From Limnothrix sp. RL_2_0 (GTDB taxonomy: Bacteria > Cyanobacteriota > Cyanobacteriia > Cyanobacteriales > MRBY01), in assembly GCA_012033055.1 (NCBI GenBank), contig JAAUPR010000025.1, positions 1-42,427 on the forward strand: a stretch of DNA of 42,427 nucleotides, given 5' to 3'. Below, piece after piece: positions 38,213 through 42,427 of the stretch. The notes under the pieces are model-generated. The model did no database searches and was not told where the DNA came from. It worked only from the letters and a program-made list of their open reading frames with translations. Both the position numbers and the translations under genes were made by a program. Positions within the stretch are counted from its first letter, which is position 1. Every line of letters starts with the position of its first letter.

Positions 38213-39787
38213 ATGATCCGACTGAACGAAATCAAGTTGCCCCTCGACCACGAACCAGAGGCGATCGCCGAGGCTATTTGTACCAAGCTTGACCTCAAAC
38301 CCCACGAGCTACTGGAATACACAATTTTTAAACGCAGCTTCGATGCCCGTAAAAAGCGCAATATTTTTCTGGTTTATATCGTCGATATCAAGACCCACAA
38401 AGACAAATCGCTCCTGAAAACTTTTCGGCAAGATCCCCATGTCATCCCGACTCCAGAAATGGATTACAAAATGGTGGGTCATGCACCGGAGAATTTTGAT
38501 TTTGGCGATCGCCCGATTGTGATCGGCATGGGGCCATGTGGCATGTTCGCAGGGTTAATGTTGGCGCGGATGGGTTTTCGACCGATTATTCTTGAACGGG
38601 GTAAACAGGTAGACGAACGCACGAAAGATACCTTTGCCTTTTGGAAAAAACAAGGTGAATTTAATCCCGAATCCAATGCCCAATTTGGAGAAGGGGGAGC
38701 CGGAACTTTTTCCGATGGCAAACTTTACAGTCAAGTGCGCGATCGCCACCATTACAAGCGCAAAGTCTTAGAAGAATTCGTCGAAGCAGGTGCAAATCCC
38801 GAAATTCTCTACATCGCCAAACCCCACATCGGCACATTTAAATTAGTCGGTGTCGTGAAAAAAATTCGCGCAACAATTGAATCCCTCGGTGGTGAAATTC
38901 GTTTTCAAAGCAAAGTAAAAACCGTCGAAATCGAAGACCGCAAAGTTAAAGGCGTTACCCTCGAAAATGGCGAATTTATTCCCAGTACCCACGTCGTCAC
39001 AGCGATGGGACATAGTGCGCGGGAAACCTTCCAAATGCTCTATGACCAAGGCGTTTATATCGAACCCAAACCCTTTTCCATTGGCTTTCGTATCGAGCAT
39101 CCCCAACCCTTAATCGATGAATGTCGTTATGGCGAATTTGCGGGAAACAAAGTGCTCGGCGCAGCGGATTACAAACTCGTTCACCATTGTAAAAATGGGC
39201 GATCGGTTTACAGTTTTTGTATGTGTCCCGGCGGTTTAGTGATTGGTGCAACATCAGAATCTGGCATGGTGGTGACCAATGGAATGAGTCAATATTCTCG
39301 CAACGAACGCAACGCCAATAGCGGCATTGTCGTGGGCATTACGCCAGAAGAAGACTATCCAGATCACCCCCTTGCAGGCATTAATTTACAGCGAAAATTT
39401 GAATCGAAAGCCTTTGAATTAGGTGGTAAAGATTACAGTGCGCCGGGTCAATTAGTGGGTGATTTTTTGGCAGGTCATTCTTCGGAAACATGGGGTAAAG
39501 TGAAACCTTCGTACGCGCCGGGTGTAAAACTTACAGATCTGGGTGAAGCCTTGCCAGATTTTGCCATTGAAGCGATTCGGGAAGCGTTACCTGCTTTCGA
39601 TAGAAAAATAAAAGGTTTTGCGATGGCAGATGCGATACTGACGGGCGTGGAAACGCGTACTTCTTCACCAATTCGCATTAAGCGTGGCAAAGATTTTCAG
39701 AGTATCAATACCCAAGGTCTTTATCCCGGTGGAGAAGGGGCTGGTTATGCGGGGGGGGATTCGTTTCTGCCGGTATCGATGGCGTGA
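38213..39787 (+). CDS. FAD-dependent oxidoreductase (COG2509-type, NAD(FAD)-utilising dehydrogenase)
   Basis: The 524-residue protein has an N-terminal domain of about 95 residues with a KRSFDARKK motif. An FAD-binding Rossmann fold follows (IGMGPCGMFAGLMLARMGFRPIILERG, glycines at 105/107/110). Then come ESNAQFGEGGAGTFSDGKLYSQ and an end ETRTSSPIRIKRGKDF ... GEGAGYAGG. This is the layout of the COG2509 family, whose reaction is not established. ATG 38213 has no clear Shine-Dalgarno. The protein is soluble by eye. Confidence 0.85.
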   Translation: MIRLNEIKLPLDHEPEAIAEAICTKLDLKPHELLEYTIFKRSFDARKKRNIFLVYIVDIKTHKDKSLLKTFRQDPHVIPTPEMDYKMVGHAPENFDFGDRPIVIGMGPCGMFAGLMLARMGFRPIILERGKQVDERTKDTFAFWKKQGEFNPESNAQFGEGGAGTFSDGKLYSQVRDRHHYKRKVLEEFVEAGANPEILYIAKPHIGTFKLVGVVKKIRATIESLGGEIRFQSKVKTVEIEDRKVKGVTLENGEFIPSTHVVTAMGHSARETFQMLYDQGVYIEPKPFSIGFRIEHPQPLIDECRYGEFAGNKVLGAADYKLVHHCKNGRSVYSFCMCPGGLVIGATSESGMVVTNGMSQYSRNERNANSGIVVGITPEEDYPDHPLAGINLQRKFESKAFELGGKDYSAPGQLVGDFLAGHSSETWGKVKPSYAPGVKLTDLGEALPDFAIEAIREALPAFDRKIKGFAMADAILTGVETRTSSPIRIKRGKDFQSINTQGLYPGGEGAGYAGGDSFLPVSMA

Positions 39788-39796
39788 AAGTTGCTG

Positions 39797-39818
39797 AGGC
39801 GATCGCCCTAAATATTCT
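39797..39818 (+). repeat. 22-bp direct repeat, left copy
   Basis: AGGCGATCGCCC followed by TAAATATTCT. It is identical to 40342-40363; the pair flanks the DUF29 gene. The left half contains HIP1, but the right half is not part of that motif. Confidence 0.85.
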
Positions 39819-39833
39819 TCAGATTAGTTCAAA

Positions 39834-39861
39834 TTGAAAGCTTTAAAATAGAAAATAATAT
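39834..39861 (+). promoter_or_regulatory. candidate promoter of the DUF29 gene
   Basis: TTGAAA (39834-39839) and TAATAT (39856-39861) are 16 bases apart, about 25 bases before the ATG. Confidence 0.45.
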
Positions 39862-39885
39862 CTTGGTATTAATCGGAGCACAACA

Positions 39886-40335
39886 ATGGTGCGGACGACG
39901 ATTTCTTTGGCGCAACTGTATGAAGCAGATTATGCGCAATGGCTTGATGAGATGATCATCCTTTTGAAACAGGGAGATTTATCACAGCTAGATCAAGTCC
40001 ATTTATTAGAGGAGCTAGAAGCCTTGGGGCGCAGTGAACGTCATGCGATCGCCAGTCTGACTATTCAGATTATGGTGCATTTATTATTGTATCAATATTG
40101 GGAAGTGGAACGGGGGTGCAATGCAAATCATTGGCAGGTGGAAATTCTAACGTTTCGTACTCAACTTAATCTCAAGTTAACGAAAAATCTCAGCAATTAT
40201 CTTGGGCAAAATTTAGATTCGCTTTATCAAAAAGCTCATAAAATTGCATCGTTAAAAGCTCAAATCACGCTACCGCAACAAAACCTATTTACACTCGCTC
40301 AGGTTTGTGATGAGGACTGGTTGCCAGAAATTTGA
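39886..40335 (+). CDS. DUF29 family protein
   Basis: This 149-residue helical protein matches the cyanobacterial DUF29 pattern: LYEADYAQWLDEMIILLKQGDLSQLD, then LLEELEALGRSERHAIASL, then LLLYQYW and W at mid-length. DUF29 proteins occur in many paralogues in cyanobacteria and have no proven function. CGGAG precedes ATG 39886. The gene is bracketed by a 22-bp exact direct repeat, which suggests that it was inserted or duplicated as a unit. Confidence 0.82.
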   Translation: MVRTTISLAQLYEADYAQWLDEMIILLKQGDLSQLDQVHLLEELEALGRSERHAIASLTIQIMVHLLLYQYWEVERGCNANHWQVEILTFRTQLNLKLTKNLSNYLGQNLDSLYQKAHKIASLKAQITLPQQNLFTLAQVCDEDWLPEI

Positions 40336-40341
40336 AGAGGC

Positions 40342-40363
40342 AGGCGATCGCCCTAAATATTCT
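40342..40363 (+). repeat. 22-bp direct repeat, right copy
   Basis: Identical to 39797-39818, starting six bases after the DUF29 stop codon. The copies are 545 bases apart start to start. Confidence 0.85.
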
Positions 40364-40519
40364 CATAAACAATCAATCCATCAACGCGACGAGCTAAAAA
40401 ATTTAAAGCTAGGCTATCTTATTTGTTCTTCCGACCTGCTTTTAACCTACACAGCTAACAATAAAATTGAGGAAGCGACTATAAATGTAGCCATCTTGTT
40501 CGTTTTTAATAAAATTCAA

Positions 40520-41719
40520 CTAATCACACAACTTCAATCCTTCTTCAATTAGAATCATAGTTTTTCTGAAACCTAGATTTGCTAACTCTGGATCAGAGTC
40601 ATACAACCATATCTCTTCAATATCAGGCAGACTTTCGTTTTGTGATTGAGCCATAGCAGTTGCAGTTCCATTAACTGTATAGGTTACACCACTATCAACT
40701 TCAAAGAAAACAGCGCTAGGAACTAAGCATTTCAGCGTACCGCTGTGGACAGATAAAGGCCATTGCTCTCCAAACTCTGAAGCTGTTACGAAACGCTCAT
40801 TACTTGATACGGAATTTGAAGCTGAATCTACGCTTGAAACTGAACCCTTTCGAATAGTTATCCATATTCCTAATGTGAAGATCGCAAAAAATGCGGTTGC
40901 TATGGCTGAAACTAAAGGGCTAGTCGTAGATTTAGAGCGGCTAGAGTTTGAACGCAGAGATTCACTCTTGCTATTGACTCGTTTTTTCTGATTATGGAAA
41001 GTTGCTTGTTTTGATTTTTCGGATGATTCACTAATTGCCTTACGTTCTAAGTCAGAAAATTCATCTACCAAAACTTGATCAAACAAACGAAATTCATCTC
41101 GCCAAGCTGGACTTCCGTCACTGATCTTCCTAGCATAAACCCTAATCTTATTAATTCCACCTAGTTCCTGACCATTCAAAATATTTTGAATAATTTCTAT
41201 TGATATTGCTTTCTCTGGTATTTTTGTAGATTCTAAAAGAATATTTAATAAATTTTCTTGCCTACGAGTCTTAACCTTAATCCCTTGTAATTTGAACTTA
41301 TATTTAAGCTGTTGTGTAACCTCAGATTGGTTTTGTGGATTTTTTGCTTTCTCTATCCTAAGAGAAAACTCATGAAAAAATTTACTTGCCGCTTCAGTTT
41401 CCTTTTTTACAGAAATAAATGGTAGGACATTTTCATATTGGTCATAACCAGGCTTGAAACCGGGACTTACAGTTTTAGAACCAGAGTAATGAATTTCGAT
41501 AAAACTGTATTTAAGGGCATTCCAAGATGAAACTTTGTGAAGTTGATAATTTGTTATGTCTTTGAGGTTAATTCTCTTCTTCTCACCTGTACGCTTACTG
41601 AATACGGTACTCAACTTATGTATAGTGAGAAACTTCTCATCAACTTCCCACTCGGTATGTAATCGCTTAAAAGCAATGATATTATTTTCTCTCTCTAGAA
41701 ATTCACCAAAGTCTGACAT
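40520..41719 (-). CDS. membrane protein with PH-like N-domain and DUF2511 (YebY)-like C-domain
   Basis: I start this at ATG 41719 with AAGAG upstream (399 residues); a TTG at 41752 would add 11. Residues about 10-125 look like a bacterial PH-like beta domain (LTIHKLSTVFSKRTGEKKRINLKDITNYQL ... FHEFSLRIEKA). A soluble middle domain and a Ser/Lys-rich linker follow. A transmembrane helix lies near 268-289 (LVSAIATAFFAIFTLGIWITI). A C-terminal domain from about 310 (FVTASEFGEQWPLSVHSGTLKC) resembles DUF2511/YebY. Two cysteines in it (LKCLVP and KLCD) could form a disulfide outside the membrane. AT-rich, no HIP1 site. Function unknown; domain calls are by eye. Confidence 0.68.
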   Translation of the reverse strand: MSDFGEFLERENNIIAFKRLHTEWEVDEKFLTIHKLSTVFSKRTGEKKRINLKDITNYQLHKVSSWNALKYSFIEIHYSGSKTVSPGFKPGYDQYENVLPFISVKKETEAASKFFHEFSLRIEKAKNPQNQSEVTQQLKYKFKLQGIKVKTRRQENLLNILLESTKIPEKAISIEIIQNILNGQELGGINKIRVYARKISDGSPAWRDEFRLFDQVLVDEFSDLERKAISESSEKSKQATFHNQKKRVNSKSESLRSNSSRSKSTTSPLVSAIATAFFAIFTLGIWITIRKGSVSSVDSASNSVSSNERFVTASEFGEQWPLSVHSGTLKCLVPSAVFFEVDSGVTYTVNGTATAMAQSQNESLPDIEEIWLYDSDPELANLGFRKTMILIEEGLKLCD

Positions 41720-41737
41720 GATTCGCTCTTTTAAGTT

Positions 41738-41753
41738 GTTGACATCAGTCAAC
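41738..41753 (-). promoter_or_regulatory. perfect inverted repeat before the membrane-protein gene
   Basis: GTTGAC-ATCA-GTCAAC lies 18 bases before the ATG at 41719 and covers the alternative TTG start. It could be an operator or an mRNA hairpin controlling translation. Confidence 0.45.
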
Positions 41754-41816
41754 TTTGTAGGAGTTTTTCAGTAGAGTTAATTCTACTTAGAATGCAGATT
41801 TACTTTTACTATTAAG

Positions 41817-41847
41817 ATTATAGATGATTGCTTGAAATCCTCTACAA
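41817..41847 (-). promoter_or_regulatory. candidate promoter of the membrane-protein gene
   Basis: On the minus strand TTGTAG (41842-41847) and TATAAT (41817-41822) are 19 bases apart. The -10 element is perfect, the -35 and spacing are weak. Confidence 0.4.
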
Positions 41848-41852
41848 ACTAG

Positions 41853-42427
41853 TTATTGACATTGCTCTTCCCACCAAGTCCTTAAACCACGCATAGCATC
41901 TACTTCGTTTTCTTTCGCTTTAGTCAGAAACTCATACAATTTCTCTTTGGGAATCATCGGAAAAGTTGGACTTTGCTCAATCTCAACATAAATCCCATCA
42001 TTGAGTTGATAAATTCGCCATTCCTTACCATTAAATCGCCAAAATTCTGGTACGCCTAACTCCGAATAAAACTGATTTTTTGAGATATCCGTGTGAGTAA
42101 TATCCACTTCCACAACGAGATCGGGCGGTGGATCCTTAGTGAAATCAACATTACGACCTTTCACTAAAGGCTGATTTTGAATGTAGTAGGCATTATCTGG
42201 TTCAGCACTTTTGTTTTGGTTGGGATAGTTGAGTCGCGTCGAACCCATTGCCTTAATCGGCAACCCCATCAGCTCCACTAAACCCCGAATGAAATATTCA
42301 ATTAGAGATCGATAAAATTCGTGATCCTCTAAGGGCACAGTAATCTCCAAAGTCCCATTGTCGTAAGTTAGGTGGGCATTCCGTGAATAGGGCAGTGTTT
42401 CTACAATCACGAGGTAGTCATCCCAAG
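41853..42427 (-). CDS. Uma2 family (DUF820) restriction-endonuclease-fold protein, 5' partial
   Basis: The frame runs off the right edge. Before the GTG at 42410 it still reads WDDYLVI, the usual Uma2 N-terminus, so the true start lies beyond the window. The visible 191 residues show ETLPYSRNAHLTYDNGTLEI and then the PD-(D/E)XK core: AEPDNAYYI, then PPPDLVVEVDITHTD and ISKNQFYSELGVPEFW. Uma2 proteins form large paralogous families in cyanobacteria; they have a nuclease fold, but their role is unknown. The intact motifs suggest it is not degenerate. Confidence 0.85.
   Translation of the reverse strand, partial: WDDYLVIVETLPYSRNAHLTYDNGTLEITVPLEDHEFYRSLIEYFIRGLVELMGLPIKAMGSTRLNYPNQNKSAEPDNAYYIQNQPLVKGRNVDFTKDPPPDLVVEVDITHTDISKNQFYSELGVPEFWRFNGKEWRIYQLNDGIYVEIEQSPTFPMIPKEKLYEFLTKAKENEVDAMRGLRTWWEEQCQ

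Overview
The window is chromosomal DNA from a cyanobacterium. The GCGATCGC (HIP1) octamer occurs about once per 0.9 kb by hand count. There is a high-light-inducible (Hli) protein gene, an SLH-plus-OprB cyanobacterial porin, and a ribosomal cluster of cyanobacterial type: no rpsJ before rplC, no rpsN between rplE and rpsH, no rpmD between rpsE and rplO, no rpsD between rpsK and rpoA, and truA between rplQ and rplM. The protein sequences feel close to the Picosynechococcus PCC 7002 / Leptolyngbya PCC 7376 group, but that placement is inference.

Layout. 1-194: the last residues of a GGDEF-type protein. 352-1771: an ExbB/ExbD-type proton-channel pair. 1737-3596 (minus): two overlapping genes, a flavin disulfide-reductase-like oxidoreductase and a thymidylate-kinase-like protein. 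Each is broken by what looks like a single missing base. 3735-5882 (minus): pnp with a clear terminator. 5883-6464: a divergent promoter region and a roughly 400-nt, highly structured leader. 6465-22183: the long translation super-cluster (rplC-D-W-B, rpsS, rplV, rpsC, rplP, rpmC, rpsQ, rplN-X-E, rpsH, rplF-R, rpsE, rplO, secY, adk, infA, rpmJ, rpsM-K, rpoA, rplQ, truA, rplM, rpsI, rpmE), closed by a strong terminator. 22272-25207: prfA, a small ABM-fold-like protein and aminopeptidase P. 25482-27068: the porin. 27230-31101: rplS, tRNA-Trp, secE, nusG, rplK-A-J-L with promoters, an L10-type leader and a terminator. 31267-32724 (minus): gatA. 32969-36777: acpP, fabF, tkt. 36935-39787: an alpha/beta hydrolase, an Hli protein and a COG2509-type flavoprotein. 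39886-42427: an accessory stretch with a DUF29 gene flanked by a 22-bp direct repeat, a multi-domain membrane protein of unknown function, and a 5'-partial Uma2 endonuclease.

How it works together. Most of the window builds the ribosome and its accessories: initiation factor 1, release factor 1, RNA polymerase alpha, SecY/SecE, NusG, adenylate kinase and tRNA modification. Regulation appears to act through leaders (rplC, rplJ, possibly rplA and rplE) and translational coupling (TAATG/TGATG junctions and short overlaps). The acpP-fabF-tkt block serves fatty-acid synthesis and the Calvin/pentose-phosphate cycle.

I found no CRISPR array, prophage, transposon or obvious defence island. The least explained signals are the modular rplC leader, the paired frameshifts at 2.1 and 2.7 kb, and the 40-42 kb accessory segment.
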